Below, one piece after another: positions 22,987 to 35,563 of a stretch of 64,000 nt of DNA. Origin of the DNA: Spizellomyces punctatus DAOM BR117 (Eukaryota > Chytridiomycota > Chytridiomycetes > Spizellomycetales > Spizellomycetaceae). Positions within the stretch are counted from its first letter, which is position 1; every line of letters starts with the position of its first letter. The notes under the pieces are model-generated. The model did no database searches. It saw nothing but the letters and a program-made list of their open reading frames with translations, and had not been told where the DNA came from. Location: contig NW_015971541.1 in the NCBI RefSeq assembly GCF_000182565.1, positions 580,970-644,969 of the forward strand, given 5' to 3'. Position numbers and translations under genes: made by a program.

Positions 22987-25499
22987 TCAGGTGGGATCAA
23001 TCCTTTCTTGACCACGTAGCCCACCGCTTCCAATATCCATCTTGGCACTTCTTGCACCAAATTGCACCGCTCGTTTTGGTTCCGTGCTTGCCCGGTCCAA
23101 GCCGAACCGGGTTAAAGATAGTTGTCGCAAGAGCAGCTTTTCTCCCACACCCCTGGGTAAGCGGGGGTCTGCCTTCAGATGTATGGGCATGGCAGAGAGA
23201 CATGCCAGCACTTCCTCTGCAAGATACGGGAAGCGGACCTCCTTGCCGTGATCTGAAATGATGCGGTCATCCCTCCCCAGATTACGATTTGCGATTCTCT
23301 CAACGTCTAACTGAACCTCGTCTACCAATCCTGCCCAGCCTTTTGCTTCAAACGCTGCACGATGTCGACTATATCCAGCAAGCTAGCAAAGCAAGGGGCC
23401 CTTTAGTAAATAAAACAACGAGGGAGTTCCAATGTTGCCGGCATTTTTCTACCAGATCTATGTACCTGCTCATCCGCACCGAGGCCACTGAAAAGCACCT
23501 TCGCCTTGCTAATGTATGGTTGCCTCTGCTGCACATATGTAGAACCCATCAATAAACAGATGCCAGTCACCAAGAGTATTCCTTTGCAAAAACTCCATTG
23601 TCTTACCTCCCCTGGATTTGCTATGTGGCCTGTTCGGATGATCTAGTTTCAGTATCAATTTTAATTTTGAACAGGTGACAATTACGAACCAACTCCTCGA
23701 GCGCCAAACCAAAAGGCGATTGCGATACTCTAAGCATCAAAATATCAGTTTTGCTTGAGAACTGTTCAGCAGTGTTTCGAAGCTCTTACCAAGTCCATCA
23801 CTGTATCTAACGGCTTCATCAACTCCATTACCCTTTGTCTTGCCGCAACTGCTTCCGCATAAGGAACATCAATTTCCACAAATCGCCAAGGTCGATTCGG
23901 GAAGAGTTTCGTCAGTTCAGCAACCCCGGAGCGGCCAGTTCGCCGATCTGGCACATTATAAATGGACGAATCATGTGCTTCAGACAATGCAACTTCTATC
24001 GAAAGTCCACGTTTGCCAGATGGTCGAGATTTGCCCTTTGCTCGCTGTATTCGTGGATTTTCAAATGCAAGATTAAGCAGATCGCAAGGTTCGCCATTAG
24101 GTAAATAGCGATCCGCCAATGCAGCAAGACAAATGCAATCTAAGCCACCCGAGAACAGAATTGCTAGCCGTGCGTCCTGTATGGAGCTATCGGTCAATTA
24201 AGATATATAAGCTGACGGCTCCCTGGCTAGAGCAACTGCCTACGTACTTTGTTGTGGGTATATTCTCCACTCGCAGGCGAACGGCTTCCGCTAGTACCTG
24301 TTCTAGGGTATCTACGGCTTCGTCCATCCGTGGGAACAGCTTCAAAGGCGGTAGTGATAAACCGGCTCCGTCATGCTGGTTCAGACATGCGATTTCCGGA
24401 GATTCAGGTAGTCGCAGGTTGAGGCGTCCAAATGGCGCTACCTATTGGTTGGAAGTTTAATTAACCATACGTTCGACAGGCAGATGATCTTTGAGTTACC
24501 CACCAATGGTGCCAAATCGGGTACCGCGTGTGGTGAAGTTTGGGCACTCAGTGTTGTATCATATTGCCAGGGATGTCGTGTCAAGGTGTGACGAATCGGC
24601 TTTTGAGATGCAAATGCCATGAGAATGTCCAGTCAAAAAAATCTCCCTTTCAAAACACGTAGCCACTGCACCTTTTGTGTGGCCAGATCTTTCAGTTGCA
24701 AGCAATATAGCCCATCAGCCGGCACCTCCTCCCAACTGGAATCCAAGTCATTACTCGCCAACACGTCATCCAAAGCAGCGACGGATGCAAGTAACAGCGT
24801 CTGTTCTTCAGTGTTCGATCTCCACTGCCATAAGAGCGATCGCCGGCCCAACACATCTCGCCCAAAGTATAGGCGCTTAGTAGTCGCTTGCCAGTACACC
24901 ATCGCCCATGGACCACGGACGGCAGAAATACATGCTAGTAGCCGGCGTTCAGTGTCATGAACTGTTGCCGATGACTCGACAGCAGTTAGGAGCATACGGG
25001 AAAAGGCTTCCGTGTCATTCTCGTCCGGAGCGACCTTAAGAGGAAGACCACAAGTGACACAGGTTAGGCATCTTTCAACCAGCAATGATGCTCGTATCCA
25101 TTTCAAACAAACGGGATCGTACCTCAAGGCCACCAAAGACCTCCCCATTAAAGCACAGGACATTGCCCTGCTTATCGACTATCGGCTGTGGAACAGGTTC
25201 TTTACCACGAAGGTGCAATGTCCACCCGTGTAGCTCGGCGTGAAAGCCCGGCTCAAGAGTCCAGGAATGAGAAGCGTGGGCGTTGGGACCTGTTTGAGAA
25301 TATAAGAAAATGTCAAGACCAGCAAGCAGACTCCAAAACATTACTTTACCGCGACGTGCATTGCAATGGTGAAGCGCTTCCCACTGCGGTAAGGCCTGTA
25401 TTCATGTCAGATGTCGAGTAAAGTAAACTATGCAACGCTCCAAATGCACACCTGGCCTGGAATCTCCCCAGAAGAGAGACAAAAGACGATTCCACACAT
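22987..25499 (-). CDS. Asparagine synthetase domain-containing protein (ASNSD1-like)
   Basis: The chosen ATG 25499 yields MCGIVFCLSSG, placing a cysteine at position 2 as in Ntn-type glutamine amidotransferases. An N-terminal glutaminase-like domain follows (CFNGEVFGGL, RRLLACISAVRGPWAMVYW, LYFGRDVLGRRSLLW). A C-terminal asparagine-synthase domain carries the PP-loop variant FSGGLDC near 24140-24160, then EPCDLLNLAFENP, RTGRSGVAEL and FVEIDVP, ending with the conserved GLGADE-like region and HGKEVRFPYL...FGARSAKM. This is the architecture of ASNSD1 and yeast YML096W, not of the housekeeping asparagine synthetase. The PP-loop has Cys where most relatives have Ser. About nine short introns are present. 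Catalytic activity of this subgroup is not established. Confidence 0.88.
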
Positions 25500-25922
25500 G
25501 AAAGGTCGGAGGCAAGCGAAAAGCCTTGCTGACGAGAACAGTTTGGCTTTTCCCTCCCATGCATGGCTGTGCCACTCATCTCCATAGCAACAAACCACTA
25601 ATATCATCAAACGTCATTTGTCACAATTAATGAAGGTCACCGTGTTTCATCAAGTCTCAGCCAAAAAAGCGACGGAGGTTCTTGGGGGGCGAGGGCTTTG
25701 AATTTGGGAACCCAGCAGATTTTCTCCCGTCGAACAGAATCTCTAGATTGGAAGCAACGATAAACCAAGCAACGGAGAGGCGTTCGTTTATGTGAAAACG
25801 TTTGCCTTGTGCGTACCCATCCCGCCCGAGACTTGCTCTGCTTCTCCCACGGCGGACAGTGTGTGCATTGAAGCCGACGTTACCAAATCGCCTGGCGAGG
25901 CCTTTGTTTGCCTGGGGACTTT

Positions 25923-27709
25923 ATGATTGGGACTATCAGCGCCTTCCTTTTAATCGCGTGTCTTCCTTCCATGGCCCAGACAGCAACCCCGCCGTACATT
26001 CACTTGTCCCAAGTCGCCCCAGTACCGGGAGGCAATATCGCATCGTTCCCCGTGAAAGGGAACATGTGGAGGGCGCCCGGTACGCCTCTTGAAGGTTTGT
26101 TACCTAATAAAGATGGATTACCGGTAGGTACTGCGGTTCATTATCTCGAGAGTTGTGATTGGGCCATCTTGCTGACATCGAGGGCTAATTCGGCTGGGTA
26201 GGGGATCCTTCAAGATTTTCGGGATGCGTGCAACCAAACAGAAGTTGCTGCCACCATATCTAAACTCAAAGAGATATCAAGCGATATTATTGCTCTTGTG
26301 GACAACGTCCCGTCTGGGATACCGCCGTGCAACGCATCCGTAAAATTTGCCAATTTGGGCCAAGATGTCAAAGGCGTGGTGCTTGCACTTGGACTAGCAA
26401 CCGATCGTCCGACGGAACCATTGTCCGTCGCAAACTATCCTGTCTACCGCATAGATGCAGTGACATATTCTCGGATACAGGACGAAGTCATAAAGTCTAC
26501 TCCACCCGATCAAATTGTTCGCGCCATCTTGTTTCCGGCAGATCTCACTCCGAACATTTGGCAGTTTGTCTTGATCGTTGTCGTCGTATTACTGGGTGTC
26601 TCATTCGTCACCTCAGTCATCATGCACTTTTGGCTTTTCCGAAGAAGGCGTCTCGCTGAGGGGCAGCTGGGTGCGGGCGGAGCGGCTGACGCGCCATGGG
26701 AGATGAGAGTGCATACCTTAGATATGTCCGTTGTACAAAGTTTCCCAACCAAGGTATACGATTCAACCGAAGCAAAATTGGAAAGAGAGAGCAAGCGCAG
26801 AGGTAGAAAGGCGCCCAAAGTGCAGATCATTGAGACGCAGAACTCTGACGAAGATTTGGCCGCGTTACCTCCACCTGTTGACCAACCGATAAAGGGTATG
26901 AAAGTGGAAGGTATGCCTATGGACGTGCCAGGTGGATCCATGGCTACCCTCGTCGGTGAGGACGACAATATCCCGCATCTCTCGCGGAAGTCATCCACGA
27001 GGTCTGTTCGTACAACTGCATCAGTTCGCACAGTGGAGGGTGGGATATCTGCAGATACATGTGCCATATGCTTGGACGAATATGAGGATGGTGTCATACT
27101 GCGAGAATTGCCGTGTAAGCACCTGTTCCATGCAGAATGCATAGGTGAGTATCCTGCATTGGAGTGCGAGCGGACAGGCGATTCATATTAATATTTTCTG
27201 AAATGTGTTTAGATCAATGGCTAACTCAGCAGTCCTCACAATGCCCAATGTGCAAGGAAGACGCAACTCCGGAGCATATCAGACTTGAAATGGAAAAGCG
27301 GGGTATCGGCATCGGTTTTAACCTGCAGGATCTGGAAATGGGCCGATTGCCTACGCAAGAACGCTCTGTGCCAGAAACAGGGTCAGTTCCCGCACAGGCG
27401 GCGCAGGAGGTGGATGCCAACCGGCTTGTGATACCTCCATGGCATAATGTTCGGAATGTACGAGTGTCCGGACAGCAGCCTCTGTTTATCGCGCCTACTC
27501 TGGTAGACCGCTTAGCTCAGGTATCAAACTCGCCAACATCACCAACAACACCTTCACTGCCCGTCGTACCCACTGTGCTGGAAGAAAATGATGGGTGGGG
27601 GATTGTAGACGGACATGAGTCTATTGACGCCACCGGTGTCAGTAGTCCACTGGACACGATATCAACGGCGCGTGACGAAGAGCCCCCAAAGAAACCATTG
27701 GGATCATAG
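25923..27709 (+). CDS. Membrane-anchored RING-H2 E3 ubiquitin ligase
   Basis: ATG 25923 opens a signal peptide ([19 protein letters not shown]), then a lumenal region reminiscent of protease-associated domains, a single transmembrane helix near 26555-26635 ([20 protein letters not shown]) with an arginine-rich stop-transfer, and a cytosolic tail. The RING-H2 finger spans an intron: [28 protein letters not shown] before it, and [14 protein letters not shown] after it, giving all eight Cys/His zinc ligands. The tail after the finger is disordered, with acidic and proline-rich segments, ending at TAG 27707-27709. This signal peptide, TM and RING-H2 order is that of PA-TM-RING ligases acting on endosomes or vacuoles. 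Substrates are unknown. Confidence 0.88.
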
Positions 27710-28204
27710 TCGATCATCCATGCTATTCCACAGCAGTCAATAACTAGATATTTTTTGGATTTCATCGATGAGTGCGTAAAGGGGTCTTTTCTTGTATATG
27801 CTTTTTTGGGCCATTAGTTCTGGGGGTGTTTGTTTGTAGTAACGATTTGATGTTTAAAAAAGTTTTTGCAACAGTAATGTTTCCAGCCGAGCATGTGCCA
27901 TAGCCAATCCCCATAGCCATTCTCGCCATATCTAATCATGTGCAATCACGTTGCAATAGTTTCCTAAAATAGTAAAATTACGTATGTCTTCATTTGTGGT
28001 GATAACAAGAAAATAAATCAAAATCTGCGCCGTTTGGTTTGCCGTTCGTGGCGGTGAGTCGTTGAAAGCTTGGCGCGGGGCGTGACGGACAACGATTTGC
28101 ATTTGTCGACGAGAATAGAATTTAAGCTGTCGGGATCAGGTCTTCTTGCATTGAACAAAAACGCATGTGAGGCATTTGGCCCCCTCCCCCTGTTCACCTC
28201 ACAA
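27710..28204. other. Intergenic, terminator and promoter space
   Basis: The 495 bases between the RING gene and the DUF5672 gene hold T-rich and A-rich runs (27740-28015) and no ORF with recognisable content. It presumably contains the 3' UTR of the first gene and the promoter of the second. Confidence 0.5.
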
Positions 28205-29159
28205 ATGCCATCACCCATTCTCCCCGTTGCGCAGCCCACCGTGATGGTAAGTCGACCTTTTTATTGCGAATTGCGAATTTTAGTGACGCTGACGCTATTT
28301 CTTGCAGCATCAGGCAGTGCGAACCGCCCTAGGCAACAGACGACTCGTACTCGTCCTGATGGCAATGTCTGCCATGTTCTCCCTCTTTTACCTAGTGACA
28401 CCTGCAAACCTTTCACTACGCGAGTCCCTACAAAAATACAACTCCTGTCCAGAGATGACAGAGTCAGCACCACGATATAACACCTCAAAACTAGCGGTGC
28501 TTGTTGAGCAGCGACCATTGTCAACCATGATTCCGATCCTGCTCCATTATATGGCGACTATGGCAGACGACTGGCCTTTCCAAGTTTTCCACACAAAAGA
28601 CAACGCCCACCTGTTTGAAAATTCTGCTGCGATACGACGATACATAAAGATGGGCAAGCTGCAGACTACTCTTATGCCCGAAGATATCATCCTGAAAACT
28701 CAGCAAGACGTATCGGCCTTCTTGACAAAGAGATGGCTGTGGGAGCAGTTTGAAGCGGAGCACATATTTTTCTTCCAATTGGATGCCATCATTTGCTCCA
28801 ACAGCGACATGACGGTTGATGACTTTTTGGGGTACGATTGGATCGGTGCACCATGGCCGCACTTTATTGACGTCAAGGGTGGGAACGGCGGGCTTTCGCT
28901 GCGGAGACGATCAAGATTGCTGAGATGTCTCGACAAACAGACTTGGCAACCGACAGATCTGCCCGAAGACGTGTGGTTTAGTGTCTGTTTGATGTCCTTC
29001 CCGGATGCCGTCATGCCAAGCTTTGAGGAGAGCAAACGCTTCAGTTTGGAAGGGGCCCGGACAGATCGTTTTCTTGGGGTTCACAAGCCGTACAACGATA
29101 TTCAGATATCTGAGGCGTATACAACATGCCCCGAAGCAAGGATGCTGTTTCTGGATTGA
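28205..29159 (+). CDS. DUF5672-family glycosyltransferase-like protein
   Basis: Exon 1 begins at ATG 28205 (MPSPILPVAQPTVM) and joins across a roughly 60-nt intron ending at 28306 to a long second exon. The second exon opens with a hydrophobic signal-anchor (LVLVLMAMSAMFSLFYLV). The family body follows: LAVLVEQRPLSTMIPILLHY, WPFQVFHTKDN, the acid-rich FFFQLDAIICSNS, FLGYDWIGAPW, GGNGGLSLRRRS, PEDVWFSVCL and FLGVHKPY near the end. These are the conserved blocks of DUF5672, a fungal group related to glycosyltransferases. The signal anchor suggests a Golgi or ER type II membrane protein. The sugar donor and acceptor are unknown. Confidence 0.85.
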
Positions 29160-30360
29160 TCAGTTGATGGGGCAGATTAATATGGGCCATACCTTTGTCA
29201 GCGGCGGCTGTATTTAGCTTTTTAGATTTGCAAATTTGCATGTATATCTCCTATTGTATGTATTGATTTGCTGTGCAATATAGATAGCCCAATTGACCAA
29301 AAAATAGAGAAATAAAACGGTAACGATATTATCGTAATCTATTGGCCTTGGTGGAGCGCAGGCTTGCAACGGAGAATCTTCGCAAGTTTCGCAATCACTC
29401 ATCGTCATGTTGCGACTTCACTGAACTTTGCCGCGCCATCGACAATAGTACTGAAGTCTTCAACAGTGCATGTCTCATCCAAATTCCTCTCAGAGGATGC
29501 TGTGGAGAGCGAATATCGCATGGGTCTTGGTTGTTCGCCAATCGATTCGAGATCCGTCGTCAAGAATCGTCCAGATGTCGAATCAATGATTCATGGATAT
29601 CCGTCGTCCAGTTAGCCTTTTTCCGTTGCCTGACACGCACAATGTCACTGACACTCCCTCTGTGTAAGTTCCGTGAAGACGGTCATACGGTTCTTTTGCT
29701 CGCGGAAACCACGATCCATTATGGTTCATCCGCTCCCTACTCCTGGCAACATTCCCCTCCCGACAAAAAAGAATCTCGGATCGAAATCTACCCAGCACCT
29801 TTGCTCTTCTTCTCGGAGCGTTGGTGAATAGTAGTTGCACGAGGATGCGAGGAGGCCCAAGATCACAAGCGAACTGTTTACATCAAGGCAAACATGAGAC
29901 CTGTCAGATCACGCCGTACACTGTGTCAAGCAAGGACATTAACATACCAATACAAACACGGTTTATGCGTGACAAACATGCAAAGCAAAAAGGAGAGGAT
30001 GAAGAAATTTGACGCACGAGGAAACGGTATCAGGAATAAGAATAAAAAGTACTGCATGCACCACATAGTTTCTTGCAAAGCGCACTTGATGCAAAATGAC
30101 CTTAGCGTAGATGGAGCACGTCGTGGAGATCCTGCGTCTCCGGTCGCTCGTTGCTTGGACGGAGCCGTTTGCAACCGTGTGATCACGTGACGGGATTCCA
30201 TTGTTTATATTTCTTTTCAACAGGATTTTTCCCACTGCCAGTTATTTACATTCATCTCCTCCTCTAAGCATTAGCCTTTTCGCTGAAAGATGAATTGAAC
30301 CGTTTGCACATGGATATGCGGCATCATATAAATACGGACTTGGACAGCGCATATATCACA
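29160..30360. other. Long intergenic region with only weak small ORFs
   Basis: No gene is convincing in these 1.2 kb. A minus-strand open stretch at about 29405-29590 has coding-like composition (it contains SLSTASSERNLDETCTVEDF) but no clear start or splice partner. A plus-strand ORF from ATG 29642 and short ORFs at 29894-30190 are equally unsupported. A TCACGTGA box at 30183-30190 has no assigned gene. Confidence 0.45.
30184..30189. promoter_or_regulatory. Orphan CACGTG box
   Basis: CACGTG sits in the perfect palindrome TCACGTGA inside a gap without an assigned gene. Elsewhere in the window this core precedes gene starts by about 60-150 bases, so this copy may mark the promoter of a small gene that I could not resolve. 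Confidence 0.3.
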
Positions 30361-33135
30361 TTACGAAAGAGACTTGATCTCGGCCGACGAAGCTTTCTGT
30401 GCCTCAACTAAAAGACCGCGGATTTCAGCTTTTAAAAGTAAACCATCGTTAATTCACAGTGTTTACCTTTGAGTTTCTTCAATCTTTTGCCACTACCCGC
30501 ATTCTGCCGCAGTTCGAGAGACCCACGCTAATACGTAAAAGGAAAAAATTCCGATCAATTAAGACATTTCCCGGACCTGCATAATTGATTCTCACCCTTC
30601 TTCGCTTCTCTTGCGCCTTTCTGTACAAGTACTCTAGCGAGTGAATGGCCGTCCAATTGTCAACCATATCGAGTGGTGGTGCTGCGAACCATTTTAGCTT
30701 TTTATCGTCCGTTGTGTCAAAGCAGTCAACTGCGGTGGAATAATGTCAGTCTCTATAATAATCCTGCGGGATAGTAGAATCAATTGCATACTGGTGGTCA
30801 CAGGCAGGTTATCGTATCCTTGGCTGCTCGGCGTCGGCGTCGATTTGGGAGGCTTGGTGAAGTACGGAGTAACGGGTGCTCCAGTATTAGACGTTCCGAG
30901 ACCAAGTGTGGATGGTACATACGATTGTGCAGTCGCGGTGTGCGGTACCGTTGGTGTCAAGGGTGATACAATCAAAGGGGTTGAAGGAGTAGCACCAGTT
31001 GTCCATGTTGAAGGTATCGAAGCTGCCGTCGCGCCCGGTGTTGAAGTCGCATGTAATTGGACAGCAGGAGTTTTCAATTGAATTAAACTAGCAGGTGCAG
31101 TCCCCGGTATCTGACCGATAGCCCAATTTTAAATACATCCAGTCGTCACGAATTTGCGACGCTCTTACCTTTCGCGGGGATTGGGGTTTCGGGGTCGCTG
31201 GGCGTTCCGCGATACTTTGAGCATCTTCGCTGCCTTTCCGTGTCCGTCCTTGGTTGGTAGATTCGTCAAATGCGGAATACAGGCGCAAGGGTACAATAGG
31301 TGTTGGAAAAAGCTCGAGATCCAACTGCTTATGCCGTGCAACTTCCGGTATACATGTAAGCCAATTTTTAATCTTGGAATACTGCTTGGCCTGCTCGTTG
31401 TATCTTGATTCGCAAACATAGACATCGTCCTTTGACGCGCCTTTTGGTCTTCCACGCACATAATCGCGAATATATAACACCCAGCATCGCCCGACAATTT
31501 CATTAGCGTAGTAATTCTCGGTATGATTTGTTTTAAATACTTCGTTGTGCATAAATTTGGTGTTCGCGCGATGTACAGTTTGCTCCGGCCGTAGGAACCA
31601 ACATGCGCTCACTCCTTCTCGCGGCACGCTGTTATTGAAATGTCAGCATCTTAGACACGTACGCCACTGAAGTTACGTGTACCCACGGATGCTGTTTCGA
31701 CCACACCGAGATGATTTGCGCAACAGTTGGTTTCATCGGGTCATTAGGATTAAAGATATACACGAAGTCGCCTATATTGCACGCCATATTAGATACATTA
31801 CTCTTTCCAGGAAAGCGTTCAAGGTAATTGCCTAGAATGGCAAATAAACATGTATCAATACCTGGTTCATAGGTTTGTCCGTCAACAGTGAGCGCTGGGG
31901 ACGATACTTTCAGGTCATCCTTCGCGTCATTTCCGTGACGTTTCTTCATGAGCTCGTTGAATAGCATCTGCTCCGTTGACAGTCACTTAGCAAATGGCGA
32001 AGACAATCGGTATCCTTGAAATATCCTCACTTGCAACGCGATAGCGTCTTGGTACACCTCGGATCCTTCAGCATTATATTCCATGGCGTTAGATACCATC
32101 CGCATGAAATCGGCCTCGAATTCCGCTACCGAATGATATGCCTTTCTATCAATCTTCTGCTGTATTATGTCAAGCGATATTGGATTCTTGATCTGTAGAA
32201 TGCAGTCGTTTGAGCCAACAGTGGAGTACCATGCTTGGGCCATATCATACAGACCTCATCGTAATAGTCGGGATATTCGTCCTTGTCTGGTAGCTCTTGG
32301 AACATCTCCGAGATGATGCGGCCCCTACAATGGTACAATAAGACACGGCTTTCTGCGAAGTCAACGGTGCAGCTGCATACTCGTCGTTTTTACGAGTCGT
32401 AATGGTCCGGAGTATGTTTCGAAACTCGTTGACGAGTTTCTGTGCACGTACAGATCAGCATCGCTCAAGAATAACCTGCGCAAAATTTACAATTACCTCG
32501 TTTGACGTGTCTGGGCTGACCGATGCTTGCGAGTTCAGGACTTCGCCAGATCGGTTTGGAAGCTTTTGCGAGTGCGCTGCTAGCTCCAGTTCAAAAGCTC
32601 CCTGGATGTCCACCTCAGCTATCTAGGGTGATAAATGCTAAAGCGGATTTAGAGCGTACCTGGAGAGTCACAGCGTCCTTGTAAACGGTGGAACCTTTGC
32701 GGTTAAACGTCTTCGCATTTTCAATCAGCAGTTCCATATCGGCTTGGAATTCTTCCATGGTCCTGTATTCCCTACGGTCTATCTTCTCTTGAATGACTTC
32801 CAATGCAATAGGTTGCTGGATGATTTCATAGTACTCTGGGTAGTCGTCACGGGAGACCAACTCTTCAAACAGCTCGCTTATTTTTCGGCCTCTGGAGAGA
32901 GAAGAGGTGTTAGCCATTTCGTCCTTTTGGGTTCTGTCTGTCGTCCCACACGTGTACAATAAGAAAGGTAATGAGGTTAACGTACGTCTTATCTTGTAAG
33001 CTCCGGATGGCGATCAGAACATCATCCATGGCCCTCAGCATGGCATCAGTTTGAGACACCTTATTGGCAGGGGGGCGGCCTCTCCGGGGCCGTGGGACGG
33101 CTGGACTATCTGACGGAGCAGGACTCGCTGGCATG
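30361..33135 (-). CDS. RSC1: RSC chromatin-remodelling subunit with two bromodomains and a BAH domain (Rsc1/Rsc2-like)
   Basis: Subunit of the SWI/SNF-class RSC nucleosome remodeller; its bromodomains read acetylated histones. From ATG 33135: an AT-hook-like RPRRGRPPANK, then bromodomain 1 (GRKISELFEELVSRDDYP ... IENAKTFNRKGSTVYKDA) near 32680-32890, and bromodomain 2 (DYYDE.., NPISLDIIQQKIDRK ... SNAMEYNAEGSEVYQDA) near 32030-32250. A BAH domain follows over 31300-31850 (GDFVYIFNPND, VSACWFLRPEQTVH, EVFKTNHTENYY, CWVLYIRDY). A Thr/Pro-rich linker leads to WFAAPPLDM and HSLEYLYRK, a C-terminal block also present in yeast Rsc1/2. The last exons read to TAA 30361-30363. At least eight short introns are inferred. 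Confidence 0.92.
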
Positions 33136-33515
33136 CCGAACTGTTCAACGCATTGGAGAAGCACAAGATTTATAAAAGCAGTTTGGGCAATTTTATAGTT
33201 GCTGTGATCTTATTGACAGGCAAGGTGGAATTTTCAGGGTGAGTCGCGTGGTACTTGGATATTACGAAATACGAGCCCCCGTTGCGACATGCGCTCTTTC
33301 AAAGACCTTTCAACCTCTCGCTGTCCTCAACAATCAATCTTTGCTGCATCGCACGACTGATACGTTAACACTCGCCAAGCAAGGCCTGCCACTTTTATCA
33401 CACTCTCAACAGCCCGATCCTGACTCGCTTCACGCTCCTACACAACCTGTCCCCTCGGCACTCACCAAGCGGACCGGAGCTTTGCCTTAAGTTGCGCCAA
33501 ACACAGCAAAAGAAA
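33136..33515. other. Divergent promoter region
   Basis: These 380 bases separate the divergent starts of the RSC subunit (33135) and the WD40 gene (33516). A plus-strand open stretch at 33239-33490 lacks an ATG and has no recognisable content. Confidence 0.5.
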
Positions 33516-35234
33516 ATGACTATTTATATGAGGTAAGTCGATGAATCTTTGCGAACTTTAGGGTTGAATTGGAAGGGACACCGAATCGCTAGGCGACACT
33601 CCCTTCGTACTGTTTCATTGTCCGTCACCCTCCATATCACAATGCTGACAGCCGTTTAGGGAAGATGTCGAATTTGTAAAGCCGAATGCTAAAAAGCACC
33701 CCCAGAGATCCAGCATACAACATTGGTAAGGATACCTGGTTTTGAAGTAATGTCTAGATTGCTATATGTGTGCGCGTTGAGGAACACACTATTGGAAAAC
33801 CTCCGTAGTCCCTTGACTCTTGAGCTTTTAGTATGGGCGGATGTACAATGGCTGCTCTTGTACTGGACGTACTGATTTGATATTGACTACTTTTCTAAAT
33901 TCCTGAATCGTAATCTTTTTACTCTACAGGCAGCTTCGTGATCTTATCGCTTGTCCAAATAGCAAACATGAATTTATGTATGTGAATCAGAACAACGTCT
34001 ATCAATACAACACCGAGCACAAGCAGGTACTTATCAGGCACTCAATTGTCTTGTCTTCATGATGTTCATCCATTTGATGTCCCAGGTCACACCAATACTA
34101 AAAGATTTAACGTTTTCACCAACTTCTATAACCACTGGGTACGTTTGATATTTGCAGTGACGAACGTACGTAGAACTGCTCGTAATCATTGCAATTGCCA
34201 GCCACGGGTTTCTGGCAGCAGGTGGTCAACGCAGCCAGCTAATGGTTCGGCAGCTTTCAAGTAATTGGTGTGCGCATACCACGGTAGGGGGTTCAATCAA
34301 CAACGCCATGTGCATTTCGCAACATCTTGGAGGGACACGACTGTTGATCTGCAACAACGATGAAACCATCAAAGTTTATTCTCTACCCGGCATGCAGCGA
34401 ATAACCTCTGTATCCCTCCCCACCGCTGTAAACTACGCCGCCGTTAGTCCAGATGGGAGGAAAATGGTTGCTGTTGGAGACTCACCACAAGTTTTCCTGT
34501 TTGACATTTCCGCTTCGGACGGATACGCCCGGGTCGCAACGCTTACAGGTGCGTCAGAGACAAGTGGTTGAATGGCTGATGGGCGCGCCTAACTAATGTC
34601 GCGATTCCTCGTTTGATATAGCAAGCAACGATGCAGGTTTCTCGTGCGCTTGGAACCAATCATCGGAAAAGTTCGCGGTGGCGAGCCAAGACGGATATGT
34701 AAGCGTATGGGATATACGAAATACAGGCGAGAAAATTGCCAAACTCGGATCAAAGCAGGTTGGTTTTGCGGTGGCATACGGTTATGATTACAAGTGTTGC
34801 ATTTGCGAACCTTTTCAACTAGAATCCACAAGTGAAAGGTGCATGTCGATCTGTGAAATTCTCTCCTACAGGCTCTATAGATTTGCTCATGTATAGTGAG
34901 GTAAGCAGTGCGAGACGCACCCCGCCACTTTGTTCATATTGGCTGCTAACGGAATCGTGGTTAGCATATGTCGTATATAAATGTTGTTGATGCCAGAACA
35001 TTTAATGAACGCCAAACTGTTCGCGTTGCTCCATCGTCAAGTGATCAGCACATATCCGGCATAACATTCTCGCCAGACTCCAAGAACATATTTGTTGGTA
35101 TGTAAAACACTGTCCCAACGCTCTGTACTTGTTCTAATGAAGGTGCTTGTCATACAGGAATGGAAAGCAACGTATGGGAATTTGAAGTAGATACAATGAA
35201 TCGTCGATGCTTTCCGGAAGGCTCTATTATTTAA
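33516..35234 (+). CDS. WD40 protein of the DUF2415 family (S. pombe C2A9.03-like)
   Basis: ATG 33516 lies in a very short first exon (MTIYMR). The product then reads VEFVKPNAKKHPQRSSIQHW, QLRDLIACPNSKHEFMYVN, LLICNNDETIKVYSLPGM, AAVSPDGRKMVAVGDSPQV, CAWNQSSEKFAVASQDGYVSVWDIR, then the DUF2415 signature VKFSP...LLMYSEH and INVVDARTFNERQTVRV, SPDSKNIFVGMESNVWEFEVD, ending at TAA 35232-35234. The repeated phrases are WD40 blades, so the protein is a beta-propeller. The exact cellular role of the family is not known. Seven or eight introns of ordinary size interrupt it. Confidence 0.88.
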
Positions 35235-35563
35235 ACCCCTACCTTGACGCACTTCGCCACCCGCATGCCCCACTTACCACGTTTTTGTTGGGCTTTACAT
35301 GGCTGCAGCATACCCATCATCGTCTTACAATCTTCTACTTTTTGATCTGTGTGGAATCAATTGTACATGAGCTCTTGCATTACATACATCACTACACTGA
35401 CCGAGTAGCAGCACTGGCAGCGCATTCCTGCGGGGTGGATTATCTGATCGGTGATTACCTAAAGCGGTGACTCATTTGACCACTGTACAATTGTGTCCCA
35501 GTCTCCACATTTTGCGATAGGTTCCACTGTACGAGTACATCTTACCCTTAGATTGTTACCCAC
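35235..35563. other. Intergenic between WD40 gene and NBS1
   Basis: This 329-base gap holds an open plus-strand stretch to 35470 that merely continues past the WD40 stop in another frame. I see no independent gene in it. Confidence 0.5.

Noticed and set aside
33239-33490. Plus-strand ORF in the RSC/WD40 divergent promoter
   Set aside because: No ATG start, no recognisable content, and the next gene has its own ATG at 33516.
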